Source: Lachnospiraceae bacterium UBA3692 (GTDB lineage: Bacteria; Bacillota; Clostridia; Lachnospirales; Lachnospiraceae). From it: a DNA stretch of 64,000 bases. Position numbers and translations under genes: made by a program. Positions 8,079 through 16,629 of this stretch are shown here, one piece after another (the stretch's first letter is position 1; each line of letters begins with the position of its first letter). The DNA is taken from assembly GCA_002372815.1 (NCBI GenBank), contig DFIR01000003.1:3318-67317 (forward strand), in the 5' to 3' direction. The notes below the pieces were generated by a model. It was not told the DNA's origin. It worked only from the letters and a program-made list of their open reading frames with translations, and ran no database searches.

Positions 8079-9425
8079 ATGCCTTTTTCCGCATTTCTAT
8101 ACCCGCGGCTGGAGGCGGCAGCGTACCTGGCGGAGATCCTGATCGCGGAATACCTGTTTCTCGGCGGCCTGGTCAAAAGGCCGCATTTTATCCTGCGGGC
8201 AGCCGGAAGCGGTCTGCTCGTTCTTCTGGTGGGCACTGTTTCGGGCATTCCGGCACAGGCCGGATTCCCCAGGTTCCTGTGGTTTCTCTGCGCCATGGCG
8301 GCGTGTATCGCGGCCGCCGTCTGCTGCTTCGAAGACGATGTCTTCACGGTGAGCTCCGCCTGTGTCGCCGGTTTCGCGACGCAGCACATCGCCAACAAAT
8401 GTACCATTCTGCTGGGGCTGATCCCGGTGGTCTCCAAGATCCTGGCCCACAGCGAGGAGATGCACGCCGTGCTGGAGATCCTGGTCTTCGGCTATATCTA
8501 TCTTCTGATCTATTATGTCTTCGGACGCAGGAACCGCGGGAAGGCGGACAACATCCAGCTGCGGATCCTGGCGATCGTGATCATCCTCACCTGCATCGGC
8601 GTCAACCGCCTGGTGGTCGACAGCGCCACCGGCAACGTATACTTTGAGATCGCCGCCTGTATCTACGCGATCCTCTGCTGCGTCTTCGCGCTCATGATCC
8701 AGTTCACGATCGCCCGCTGGCAGGAGGCCGACACGGAGCGGCTCCTGATCCGCCAGCACCTCGCCGACGCGGAGAAGCAGTACGAGCAGTGGACCGTGAA
8801 CGCCGGCATGATCAAGGTGTGGATCCATGACCTGCGGCACCTGATGGACCGCATCGAGAGACACGCGAAGTCCGGGCAGGGGGACGGCGCGCGCGTGCCG
8901 GACCTGACGGCGATCCGGGAGGCGGTCGACCGGCTGTCCCCGACGGTGCGGACGGGCAACGACACGCTGGACACCCTTCTGCGCAATACGGACGACCTGT
9001 GCCGGCAGAACGGGATCACGCTGCAGTGCGTCGCCTATGCCGACTGCCTGAAGAATCTGGACGGGACGCGCCTGTATTTCCTCTTCCAGAACGCCATCGA
9101 CAACGCGGTCGAGAGCGTGAGCGCCATCGAGGACCCGGAGAAGCGCCTGATCGACATCAGCATCCGCAGCTTCGGCGACTCCGCCTCCATCCGGATCTGG
9201 AACTACTACGCCGGCCGGGTCTCCTTCTCGGACGGCCTGCCGGTCAGCAGGAGGCAGTCGCAGGGCCACGGCTACGGGATGAAGAGCATGCAGCGCATCG
9301 TGGACGCCTTCGGCGGCGTCATGGACGCCCGGACGGAGGGGGAGATCTTCCGGCTGGACATCATGCTGCCCACGCCGCGGAGCGGCGGAGACGGAGTGCC
9401 GGCAGCGGGCTCAGGAGGGTTTTGA
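8079..9425 (+). CDS. GHKL-domain sensor histidine kinase (AgrC-like)
   Basis: The 448 residues begin with about six membrane segments (residues about 10-215), followed by a coiled linker and a catalytic part. His250 in WIHDLRHLMD is the likely phospho-acceptor, matching the HDxRHH-type box of AgrC-like kinases. The ATP-binding domain shows NAIDNAVES (N box, about 334) and GHGYGMKSM (G box). Such kinases sense secreted peptides or cell-envelope signals in the membrane and phosphorylate a LytTR regulator, here the gene directly upstream. The ligand is unknown; the double-glycine peptide encoded at 15937 is one candidate by proximity only. Confidence 0.9.
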   Translation: MPFSAFLYPRLEAAAYLAEILIAEYLFLGGLVKRPHFILRAAGSGLLVLLVGTVSGIPAQAGFPRFLWFLCAMAACIAAAVCCFEDDVFTVSSACVAGFATQHIANKCTILLGLIPVVSKILAHSEEMHAVLEILVFGYIYLLIYYVFGRRNRGKADNIQLRILAIVIILTCIGVNRLVVDSATGNVYFEIAACIYAILCCVFALMIQFTIARWQEADTERLLIRQHLADAEKQYEQWTVNAGMIKVWIHDLRHLMDRIERHAKSGQGDGARVPDLTAIREAVDRLSPTVRTGNDTLDTLLRNTDDLCRQNGITLQCVAYADCLKNLDGTRLYFLFQNAIDNAVESVSAIEDPEKRLIDISIRSFGDSASIRIWNYYAGRVSFSDGLPVSRRQSQGHGYGMKSMQRIVDAFGGVMDARTEGEIFRLDIMLPTPRSGGDGVPAAGSGGF

Positions 9426-9454
9426 TTGAGAATCCGCGGCGCCTGGTGTATAGT
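9426..9454 (+). promoter_or_regulatory. Candidate promoter of the VTT protein/TetR pair
   Basis: TTGAGA (9426-9431) and TATAGT (9449-9454) with a 17-bp spacer, starting at the base after the kinase stop codon. It gives the following two genes their own transcription start. Confidence 0.6.
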
Positions 9455-9512
9455 ATTGGGATAAAGCAGAATCCGGCGGGCCGCGTCCCGCTGTTACACG
9501 GAGACGATATAT

Positions 9513-10334
9513 TTGAAAGAATTCTGGAATAAATGGAAGGACAGAATCATTCCGGTCGCCATGCTGATTGCGGTGGTGTACCTGGTCTGGCTTGCCTTCG
9601 GCAGGATGCTCCCCGGCCTGATCCCGCTTCTGCGGGAGGGAAACGAGGAAGCGATCGAACACTATCTCGCACAGCAGAGCGGGATCAAGGGCATCATCAG
9701 CGTGCTGCTTCTGTCGATGATCCAGGTGGTCAGTGTCGTGCTTCCGGGTATGGCGATCCAGGTCGCGGCGGGAGTGATTTATGGCTGGTGGAAGGCCTTT
9801 CTTCTCTGCTATACTGGGTTTGTCATTGCAAATCTGCTTGTCTTTTATTTTGACCGCAGTGTGGGCGGCGAGAGCGGCGAGATCCATGTGAAGGGATGGG
9901 CCGCTTCTTTTCTGAAGAAGCTCATGGATATGGATCCTGTCTATATGGTCGGGATCGCATGCCTGATCCCCGCGATCCCGAACGGGATCATCCCCCACAT
10001 CGCGGCGCGGTCGAAAGCGACCCTGAAGCAGTTTGCGATCGGCGTGGCGGGGTGCTGCTGGATCCAGATCCTCACGTCCTGCCTGGCGGGAAGTTTCATC
10101 ATTCAGGGGGAGTGGCTGTTCACCATCCTGTGCATCGGCGCGCAGGTCCTCCTGATCGCGTTCATCGTGTGGCGCAGGGAGACCGTACTGCGGCTGCTGG
10201 AGGATCTCCGGGTCGTCCGCAACCGGGCACGCTTCCGGCTGACCGGGAAGGCGATCGGGGAGATGACGCTGCAGAAGGACCGCCCGGGAGACCAGGAGAA
10301 AGAGGCCGGAAGAGAACATGGCGGAGAGACCTGA
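9513..10334 (+). CDS. VTT-domain (TVP38/TMEM64, DedA-like) membrane protein
   Basis: The 273-residue protein has about six membrane segments. The middle contains GMAIQVAAGVIYGWWKAF and, further on, CLIPAIPNGIIPHIAA, which are the typical loops of the VTT (SNARE-associated/TVP38) domain. Family members are thought to move lipids between membrane leaflets, with undecaprenyl phosphate for DedA relatives; the substrate here is unknown. The start is TTG at 9513 with GGAG nine bases before it. The 3' end overlaps the TetR gene by 17 bp, implying coupled translation, so this membrane protein may be what that regulator controls. The tail after about residue 235 is charged and probably cytoplasmic. 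Confidence 0.8.
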   Translation: MKEFWNKWKDRIIPVAMLIAVVYLVWLAFGRMLPGLIPLLREGNEEAIEHYLAQQSGIKGIISVLLLSMIQVVSVVLPGMAIQVAAGVIYGWWKAFLLCYTGFVIANLLVFYFDRSVGGESGEIHVKGWAASFLKKLMDMDPVYMVGIACLIPAIPNGIIPHIAARSKATLKQFAIGVAGCCWIQILTSCLAGSFIIQGEWLFTILCIGAQVLLIAFIVWRRETVLRLLEDLRVVRNRARFRLTGKAIGEMTLQKDRPGDQEKEAGREHGGET

Positions 10335-10902
10335 GAGAAAAGAGACCAGCAAAGAGAATATCGAACAGGCTCTGGCGGCGAGCCTGAAGGAACTGACGGT
10401 GCGGCAGCCTTTCGACAAGATCACGATCCGGCAGATCACGGACGGGGCCGGGGTGATCCGCGTGACCTTCTACAACCATTTTCAGGACAAATATGATCTG
10501 CTCGGGTGGATCATCCGGAGCGAGATCCTCGCGCCGGTCGGGATCCTGTTCGAGAACGGCATGTACAGGGAGGCCATACACCTGATCTTCGCGAACATGC
10601 AGAAGGACCGCGCCTTCTACACCGCCGCGGTGCATATCGAGGGGCAGAACTCCTTCGCGGAGATCAGCAGGCAGTGCATCTACGAGCTGCTGCTGCAGCT
10701 TTTTTCGGCACATGCGGCCGGGAAGCCGGCGAAGCACGCGTGGCTGACGCCGGAGCAGTTCGCCCAGTATTACGCGGAATCCATGAACTTCATCGTGCTG
10801 TCCTGGATCCGGTCGGGCATGACCGTCTCGCCGGAGGAGATGGCAATGATCTACGAATACGTCGGCACACGTTCGATGTGGGACGTACTGCAGGAACTGT
10901 AA
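10318..10902 (+). CDS. TetR-family transcriptional regulator
   Basis: The 194-residue protein opens with a TetR helix-turn-helix: ALAASLKELTVRQPFDKITI then ITDGAGVIRVTFYNHFQDKYDLL, residues about 15-62. The C-terminal part resembles the TetR_C_8/DhaS-like domain common in Firmicutes, with a predominantly helical, ligand-free-looking sequence. It overlaps the upstream VTT gene, so autoregulation with that gene is likely. A perfect TetR-style palindrome is found at 18268-18293 before the MMPL gene, but there is no evidence linking this regulator to it. Ligand unknown. Confidence 0.88.
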   Translation: MAERPERKETSKENIEQALAASLKELTVRQPFDKITIRQITDGAGVIRVTFYNHFQDKYDLLGWIIRSEILAPVGILFENGMYREAIHLIFANMQKDRAFYTAAVHIEGQNSFAEISRQCIYELLLQLFSAHAAGKPAKHAWLTPEQFAQYYAESMNFIVLSWIRSGMTVSPEEMAMIYEYVGTRSMWDVLQEL

Positions 10903-10951
10903 ACGGCGGAAACGCTCCGGGCGGGACAGACGCTTCACAACAGGAGGAAAC

Positions 10952-11368
10952 ATGGCACAGCAAGAAGAACTGTTCAGAAAGAAGAGCCTCGAGAGGATCT
11001 CCTCTCCGGAACAGCTGCAGGACTATATGCGCGTCACGACGCCGGGGACATGGATGCTCCTTCTGGCGGTGATCATCCTGCTCGGCGGACTGCTCGTATG
11101 CAGCGTGCTTGGCAGGGTCGAGACGACGGTCTCCGGAAAGGCCCAGGTACAGGGCGGCACCGCGACCGTTGAGGTGGAGGAGAAGACGGAGAAGGTCGAA
11201 CCCGGCATGACGCTGCGGATCGGGGACCTGGAGATGTCTGTCGAACAGGTGCGGCGGGAAGAGGACGGCGCGGCCTACGCGTCCGCGGCCGTGGATCTGC
11301 CGGACGGGAACTATGACGCGGTCATCGTCACGGAATCCATATCGCCCATTACTTTTCTGGTGAACTGA
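10952..11368 (+). CDS. Minimal NHLM-type secretion accessory protein (HlyD-like N-terminal part only)
   Basis: This 138-residue protein starts with FRKKSLERISSPEQLQDYMRV, then one membrane helix (about 35-55) and a short beta-rich outer part. The opening motif is the hallmark of the NHLM bacteriocin-system secretion protein, which in Gram-negative hosts is about 400 residues with a long periplasmic adaptor. Here the hairpin and most of the barrel are missing, so it may act only as a membrane partner of the ABC pair in a cell without an outer membrane. AGGAGG precedes the start, and the C39-ABC gene begins 16 bases after its stop, so the set is one operon. Confidence 0.8.
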   Translation: MAQQEELFRKKSLERISSPEQLQDYMRVTTPGTWMLLLAVIILLGGLLVCSVLGRVETTVSGKAQVQGGTATVEVEEKTEKVEPGMTLRIGDLEMSVEQVRREEDGAAYASAAVDLPDGNYDAVIVTESISPITFLVN

Positions 11369-11384
11369 CGGGAGGACGGCGGAT

Positions 11385-13583
11385 ATGTCTGAGGCGAACA
11401 GCAGCAAGGGCAGAAAGATCCGGCAGCCTCTCACAAAAGGTGTCGCCGATGTGCCGGTCGTGATGCAGATGGAGGCGCTGGAATGCGGCGCCGCTTGTCT
11501 GACGATGGTCATGGCCTATTACAGCAAGTGGGTGCCGCTGGAACAGGTGCGTCTGGACTGCGGCGTCTCGCGCGACGGTTCCAACGCCCGCAATATGCTG
11601 GCGGCCGCCCGCAACTACGGTTTTGAGGCGGACGGCTACCGCATGGAAGTGGACGCTCTGAAGAAGAACGCGAAGCTGCCCTGCATCATTCATTGGAATT
11701 TCAACCATTTTGTCGTGCTCTGCGGATTCCGCGGAGACAAGGCGGTCCTCAACGACCCGGCCCGCGGGACGGTCCGGGTGTCCATGGAGGAGTTCGACAC
11801 GGCCTTCACCGGCATCTGCCTGATGATCACGCCGGGAGAGAATTTCGTCCCCTCCGGCAAGAGGAAGAGCACGCTCGAGTTCGCGGCGAAGCGCCTGCGC
11901 GGCGCCGGCGCTGCGGTCCTGTTCGTGATGCTCACGTCCGTGATCAGCTACATGTTCGGGATCATCAACCCCATGATGACCAGGATCTTCATGGACCGGC
12001 TGCTCACGGGGCGCAACCCGGAGTGGCTGCAGCCGTTCATCATGGTCATGTCGCTCCTGTGCGTCATCCAGCTGACGGTCCTGTGGGCGCAGACCATCTA
12101 TTCCCTCCGGATCAACGGAAAGATGGCGGTGATGGGGAGCACCTCCTACATGTGGAAGGTGCTGCGCCTGCCGATGGAATTTTTCTCCCAGCGGCTCACA
12201 GGAGATATCCTGCAGAGGGCCTCGACCAACGCGACGATCGCGGGTACGCTCGTGCAGACCGCGGCCCCGCTGGCCCTCAACACGATCATGATGATCTTCT
12301 ACCTGGTGCTGATGCTGCGGTACAGCCCGGTCCTCACGCTGGTGGGCATCGTGTCGGTATCGCTGAACCTCGCCGTCGGCCGCTTCCTCTCTGCGAAGAA
12401 AGTGAACCTGACCCGCGTCCAGCTGCGCGACCAGGGCAAGCTCGAATCGACCACCCTCGCCGGCATCAGCATGGCGGAGACGATCCGGGCCTCGGGGGCG
12501 GAGAGCGGATTCTTCCGGAAATGGTCCGGCTACCAGGCTTCCGTGAACACACAGAACGTGAAGATGACCTCCATGAGCGCCGGCTTCGGCCTGCTCCCCG
12601 CCTTCATCGGGATCGCCGCCAACTACGCGGTACTGATCATGGGCGTCTACTTCGCGATGTCCTCGGACTTCACACTTGGTAAAATTACGGTCTTCCAGGG
12701 ATTCCTGGCCTCCTTCATGGGACCGGCGATGACGCTGATCTCCGCGGGGCAGATCATCCAGGAGATGCGCACCCAGATGGAGCGCGTGGAAGACGTCATG
12801 GAATACCCGGAGGATCCGAACGTCCGGGAGATGTCCGCGGAGGCGGACGTCGATTACGCCAAGCTGGGGGGCCATGTGGAGCTCAAAAATGTCACCTTCG
12901 GCTACTCCCGGCTGGGAAATCCTGTCGTGCAGGACATCTCGATCGACATCAAGCCGGGGAGCCGTGTCGCCATCGTCGGCGCCAGCGGCTGCGGCAAGTC
13001 GACGATCAGCAAGCTGATCTCCGGACTCTATGAGCCCTGGAGCGGGGAGATCCTCTTCGACGGGAAGCCGATCCGGGACATCCACAGGGGCGTCTTCATC
13101 GGTTCGCTGGCGGTCGTCGACCAGGATATCATCCTGTTCGAGGATACCATCGCCGAGAACATCCGGATGTGGGACAGCTCCATCCAGGACTTCGAAGTCA
13201 TTCTGGCCGCGAGGGACGCGCAGATCCACGACGACATCCTGCAGCGGCCCGGCGGATACCGCTGCCGCCTCACAGAGAACGGCAAGGACCTCTCGGGAGG
13301 CCAGAGACAGCGCCTCGAGATCGCCCGTGTGCTGGCGCAGGATCCCACGATCCTGATCATGGACGAGGCCACCAGCGCGCTGGATGCCCGCACCGAGTAC
13401 GACGTGGTGCGCGCGGTCAGCGACCGGGGCATCACCTGCATCGTGATCGCGCACAGACTTTCCACCATCCGGGACTGCGACGAGATCATCGTGCTGGACC
13501 ACGGGAAGATCGTGGAGAGAGGCACGCACGACGAACTGTACGCGCTGGGCGGCGCCTACACGCAGCTGGTCACGAGCGACTGA
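11385..13583 (+). CDS. C39 peptidase-containing ABC peptide exporter (NHLM ABC1 type)
   Basis: The 732 residues contain a C39 double-glycine peptidase (about 20-150), an ABC membrane domain (about 165-470) and an ATPase (about 495-730). The protease is intact: Gln28 and Cys34 in QMEALECGAAC, His108 in NHFVVLCG and Asp124 in LNDPARG. The ATPase has GASGCGKST, LSGGQRQR and LIMDEATSALD. It should cut the leader of a precursor after Gly-Gly while pumping the core out of the cell. Sequence style in the peptidase region matches the NHLM microcin ABC1 family. The obvious substrate is the double-glycine peptide encoded at the end of the same operon. Confidence 0.93.
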   Translation: MSEANSSKGRKIRQPLTKGVADVPVVMQMEALECGAACLTMVMAYYSKWVPLEQVRLDCGVSRDGSNARNMLAAARNYGFEADGYRMEVDALKKNAKLPCIIHWNFNHFVVLCGFRGDKAVLNDPARGTVRVSMEEFDTAFTGICLMITPGENFVPSGKRKSTLEFAAKRLRGAGAAVLFVMLTSVISYMFGIINPMMTRIFMDRLLTGRNPEWLQPFIMVMSLLCVIQLTVLWAQTIYSLRINGKMAVMGSTSYMWKVLRLPMEFFSQRLTGDILQRASTNATIAGTLVQTAAPLALNTIMMIFYLVLMLRYSPVLTLVGIVSVSLNLAVGRFLSAKKVNLTRVQLRDQGKLESTTLAGISMAETIRASGAESGFFRKWSGYQASVNTQNVKMTSMSAGFGLLPAFIGIAANYAVLIMGVYFAMSSDFTLGKITVFQGFLASFMGPAMTLISAGQIIQEMRTQMERVEDVMEYPEDPNVREMSAEADVDYAKLGGHVELKNVTFGYSRLGNPVVQDISIDIKPGSRVAIVGASGCGKSTISKLISGLYEPWSGEILFDGKPIRDIHRGVFIGSLAVVDQDIILFEDTIAENIRMWDSSIQDFEVILAARDAQIHDDILQRPGGYRCRLTENGKDLSGGQRQRLEIARVLAQDPTILIMDEATSALDARTEYDVVRAVSDRGITCIVIAHRLSTIRDCDEIIVLDHGKIVERGTHDELYALGGAYTQLVTSD

Positions 13584-13640
13584 CCTTCGGGACCGGCCCT
13601 TCGGGCCGGCCGCAGAGGAATGACCTGAGAGGAATGACAG

Positions 13641-15944
13641 ATGGGTTGGTTTGACGAACAGATCCGGGAGAGGATGCAGAAGGACCAGGAGGTCTTCGAG
13701 GACGCCTTTCTGGAGGTCGCGGGTGCCGTACTGGGCGGCCGCGGCGCTGCCCGGCTGATGGATGAGCGCCTGGCTGCCCGCGAGGCGCTGGACGAGATCC
13801 TGAAATACTATCACTATAAACCTGCTCCGGAGGTGCCGGATTCGATCAAGACCGCAGAGGAGCAGATCGAATATGTGCTACGGCCCTACGGCCTGATGAC
13901 GCGGAACGTGAAGCTCGAACCGGGCTGGCAGCACGACGCGATCGGGCCGATGCTGGGCGTCCTGGAGGAGTCCGGCGCGGCGGTGGCACTGCTTCCGGGG
14001 ATCCTGCGCGGATACACCTTCAAGGATCCGGAGACCGGCGAGACCGTGCCTGTCAATGACAGGACCGCGAAGAGACTGTCCCCGGAGGCGCTCTGCTTCT
14101 ACCGGCCGCTGCCGATGAAGCGCCTGGGGATCCCGGACCTGCTGATCTACATGCGCGACTGCATCTCCGCGCGCGACCTGGTCCTGATCTTCCTGGGGAC
14201 GCTGGCCGTCATTCTCGCGGGCATGATCGAACCGCGGGTCTACCAGGCCATCACCGGGCCGGTCCTCGCGAGCCGCAACGTCTCGCTGCTGATCGGCATG
14301 GCGGTCTTCCTGCTGTGCGCGGCCTTCGCCGGACAGCTGCTCGGGTCGGTCAAGAACCTCCTGATGAAGCGGATCACCGCCAAGACCTCGCTCGCCGTCG
14401 AGGCGGCGGTCATGATGCGGATCCTGTCGCTGCCCCTGAGCTTCTTCCGGAAGTTCTCCTCGGGTGAACTTTCCAGCAGAGCGGACTCCGTGGGATCCCT
14501 CTGCAGCATGCTGCTGGACCAGATTCTGTCCACGGGACTCTCGTCGGTGCTGTCGCTCCTGTACGTCACACAGATCTTTCGCTTCACGCCCATGCTCGTG
14601 TGGCCGTCCATCGCGATCATCCTGGTGACCGTCGGCCTCAGCCTGGCCGTCTCCTTCCTGCAGATGAAGATCTCCGCCCAGCAGATGCAGCTCTCCGCGG
14701 AGGAGTCCGGCATGAGCTACGCCCTCGTCAGCGGGATCCGGAAGATCCGTCTGGCTGGCGCTGAGAAGCGCGCCTTCGCGCGCTGGGCGAAGCATTACGC
14801 GAAGGGCGCCGCCCTCCAGTACGATCCGCCCGCTCTGGTGAAGCTGAACGGCGTCCTCATGACCGCCGTCTCCCTGATCGGCACCATCATCCTCTACGAC
14901 CTCTCCGTCCGCTCCGGCGTGACACCTTCGTCCTACTTCGCGTTCAGCGCCGCCTACGGAAGAGTCATGGGGACTTTCCAGTCCCTGGCCGGCATCGTGA
15001 TCTCGACAGCTTCGATCAAGCCCGTGCTCGACATGGCGGCCCCCATCCTGGAGACAGAGCCGGAGATGACAGCGGACAAGGAGATCCTGACCCGCGTCTC
15101 CGGAAAGATGGAGATGAGCCACGTCTGGTTCCGCTACGAGGAGGACGCCCCCTACATCCTGCAGGATCTCTCCCTGCAGATCAAGGCAGGAGAGTATGTG
15201 GCGATCGTCGGCCGGACCGGCTGCGGCAAGTCCACGCTGATCCGCCTGCTCCTCGGCTTTGAGAAGCCGGAGAAAGGCGCCGTCTTCTACGACGGCAGAG
15301 ACCTGAACACCATCGACCCCCGCTCGCTGCGCAAGCAGATGGGCGTCGTGACGCAGAACGGGGACCTCTTCCAGGGGGACATCTACTCCAACATCACCAT
15401 CTCCGCGCCGCACCTGACCCTCGAGGAAGCCTGGGAGGCCGCAGAGACGGCCGGCATCGCGGAGGACATCCGCCGGATGCCCATGGGCATGCACACCGTC
15501 ATCTCGGAGGGCTCGGGCGGGATCTCCGGCGGCCAGCGGCAGCGCCTGATGATCGCGCGCGCCATCGCCCCGAAGCCGAAGATCCTCATCTTCGACGAGG
15601 CGACCAGCGCCCTGGACAACGTGACCCAGAAGAAGGTCACGGAAGCTCTGGACAAGCTCCACTGCACCAGGATCGTGATCGCCCACAGACTCAGCACCAT
15701 CCGCTCCTGCGACCGCATCCTGCTCCTCGACAAGGGCAGGATCGCAGAGGAAGGCACCTATGACGAACTGATCGCGAAGGGCGGCACCTTCGCCGATCTC
15801 ATCGCCCGGCAGAGACTGCACACAGAGACACCAGAAACAAAGGATACAGCAGCTGCAGAAGATACAGCGGTAACAGAAGACACAGCAGAAACAAAAGAAG
15901 CGTCAGAAACAAAAGATGCAAAGGAGGATCAGAACAATGACTGA
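13641..15944 (+). CDS. Second ABC transporter of the NHLM pair (ABC2 type)
   Basis: The protein has 767 residues. An N-terminal soluble part without peptidase residues (about 1-165) is followed by six membrane segments (about 170-440) and an ATPase (about 480-720) with GRTGCGKST, GGISGGQRQR and FDEATSALD. In NHLM cassettes this protein pairs with the C39 exporter as a heterodimer. The last about 40 residues are a low-complexity tail rich in Thr, Glu, Asp and Lys (ETKDTAAAEDT-like repeats), unusual for the family. Its stop overlaps the start of the precursor gene by eight bases, so exporter and cargo are translationally linked. Start follows GAGAGGAATGACAG. Confidence 0.9.
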   Translation: MGWFDEQIRERMQKDQEVFEDAFLEVAGAVLGGRGAARLMDERLAAREALDEILKYYHYKPAPEVPDSIKTAEEQIEYVLRPYGLMTRNVKLEPGWQHDAIGPMLGVLEESGAAVALLPGILRGYTFKDPETGETVPVNDRTAKRLSPEALCFYRPLPMKRLGIPDLLIYMRDCISARDLVLIFLGTLAVILAGMIEPRVYQAITGPVLASRNVSLLIGMAVFLLCAAFAGQLLGSVKNLLMKRITAKTSLAVEAAVMMRILSLPLSFFRKFSSGELSSRADSVGSLCSMLLDQILSTGLSSVLSLLYVTQIFRFTPMLVWPSIAIILVTVGLSLAVSFLQMKISAQQMQLSAEESGMSYALVSGIRKIRLAGAEKRAFARWAKHYAKGAALQYDPPALVKLNGVLMTAVSLIGTIILYDLSVRSGVTPSSYFAFSAAYGRVMGTFQSLAGIVISTASIKPVLDMAAPILETEPEMTADKEILTRVSGKMEMSHVWFRYEEDAPYILQDLSLQIKAGEYVAIVGRTGCGKSTLIRLLLGFEKPEKGAVFYDGRDLNTIDPRSLRKQMGVVTQNGDLFQGDIYSNITISAPHLTLEEAWEAAETAGIAEDIRRMPMGMHTVISEGSGGISGGQRQRLMIARAIAPKPKILIFDEATSALDNVTQKKVTEALDKLHCTRIVIAHRLSTIRSCDRILLLDKGRIAEEGTYDELIAKGGTFADLIARQRLHTETPETKDTAAAEDTAVTEDTAETKEASETKDAKEDQNND

Positions 15945-16233
15945 CAGGAACATCCAGGCGGAACGCATCACAGATGACCTGCTGGCCGACATCTCCGGCG
16001 GTACCGGCGTCGACACCGTCCTGCAGGGCACCGTCCCCGGACTCGCCAATATGCGCAAACTGACCGAGGCCGGCCAGGAAATCGTCGGAAGCGCCGACCC
16101 CGCCGCCGCAACGAAAATGACCGCCGCCTCCGCCCAGTCCTACTGCGACGTCTGCGGCAAAAAGACAGAATTCCTCGTCGTCTCCGGCGGCAGAGCCTTC
16201 TGCAAAGTCTGCGGCACCGCCAAGGAGCTGTAA
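15937..16233 (+). CDS. Double-glycine leader peptide precursor with CxxC-x15-CxxC core
   Basis: The 98-residue product starts at 15937 after AAAGGAGG. Residues 1-22 end in LLADISGG and fit the double-glycine rule exactly: hydrophobic residues at -4 (Ile), -7 (Leu) and -12 (Ile) before the Gly-Gly cut. The predicted core is 76 residues, with a Gly/Ala/Thr-rich first half and a C-terminal pair of CxxC knuckles (Cys70, Cys73, Cys89, Cys92), which looks like a zinc ribbon. It is the last gene of the exporter operon and overlaps the ABC2 gene. No modification enzyme is encoded nearby, so the core may be exported unmodified or as a metal-bound or disulfide form. Function (signal, bacteriocin or other) is not known. 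Confidence 0.8.
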   Translation: MTDRNIQAERITDDLLADISGGTGVDTVLQGTVPGLANMRKLTEAGQEIVGSADPAAATKMTAASAQSYCDVCGKKTEFLVVSGGRAFCKVCGTAKEL

Positions 16234-16267
16234 ACCGGAAGCATACTGTTCAGCAGCACGAAAAAAA

Positions 16268-16573
16268 GACCCGCTGCGGAAACGTTATAACTACTGTGAA
16301 ATAGCTCGTATATCACAGAGGAAATAACGTTTCTGCAGCGGGTCGTTATATCTGCTGTGAAATAGCTCGAATTTCACAGAGGAAATAACGTTTCTGCAGC
16401 GGGTCGTTATAACTGCTGTGAAATAGCTCGTATTTCACAGAGGAAATAACGTTTCCGCAGCGGATCGTTATATCTGCTGTGAAATACCTCGTATACCACA
16501 GAGAAAATAACGTTACCGCAGCGAGTCGTTATAACTGCTGTGAAATAGCTCGAATTTCACAGCAGTTATAACG
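16268..16573. repeat. Palindromic tandem repeat array, 61-bp period (locus B)
   Basis: The word CGTTATA recurs at 16283, 16344, 16405, 16466 and 16527, an exact 61-bp period over five units. Two interleaved palindromes are present in each unit: CTGTGAAAT/ATTTCACAG, and GACCCGCTGC..AAACGTTAT pairing with its complement in the following junction. The array ends in a perfect palindrome with 20-bp arms and a 7-base loop (16527-16573). Point changes are scattered, so the array is not brand new. No spacers or Cas genes, so it is not CRISPR. Confidence 0.9.
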
Positions 16574-16576
16574 AAA

Positions 16577-16610
16577 ATGTCCGGCAGGTCCCTGCGGGCC
16601 TGCCGGACAG
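16577..16610 (-). terminator. Terminator of the L,D-transpeptidase gene
   Basis: GTCCGGCAGG and CCTGCCGGAC form a 10-bp stem around a 10-base loop; on the minus strand it is followed by ATTTTCG. It lies just after the stop codon of the minus-strand gene. Confidence 0.75.
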
Positions 16611-16629
16611 CTTTGGAAGACATGATGTG

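Noticed and set aside
11349..13814. 821-codon minus-strand frame
   Set aside because: It is antisense to the C39-ABC gene, which has a complete catalytic set and ribosome site.
16268..16573. CRISPR-like regular repeats
   Set aside because: The 61-bp units are contiguous palindromes with no unique spacers, and no Cas genes are present.
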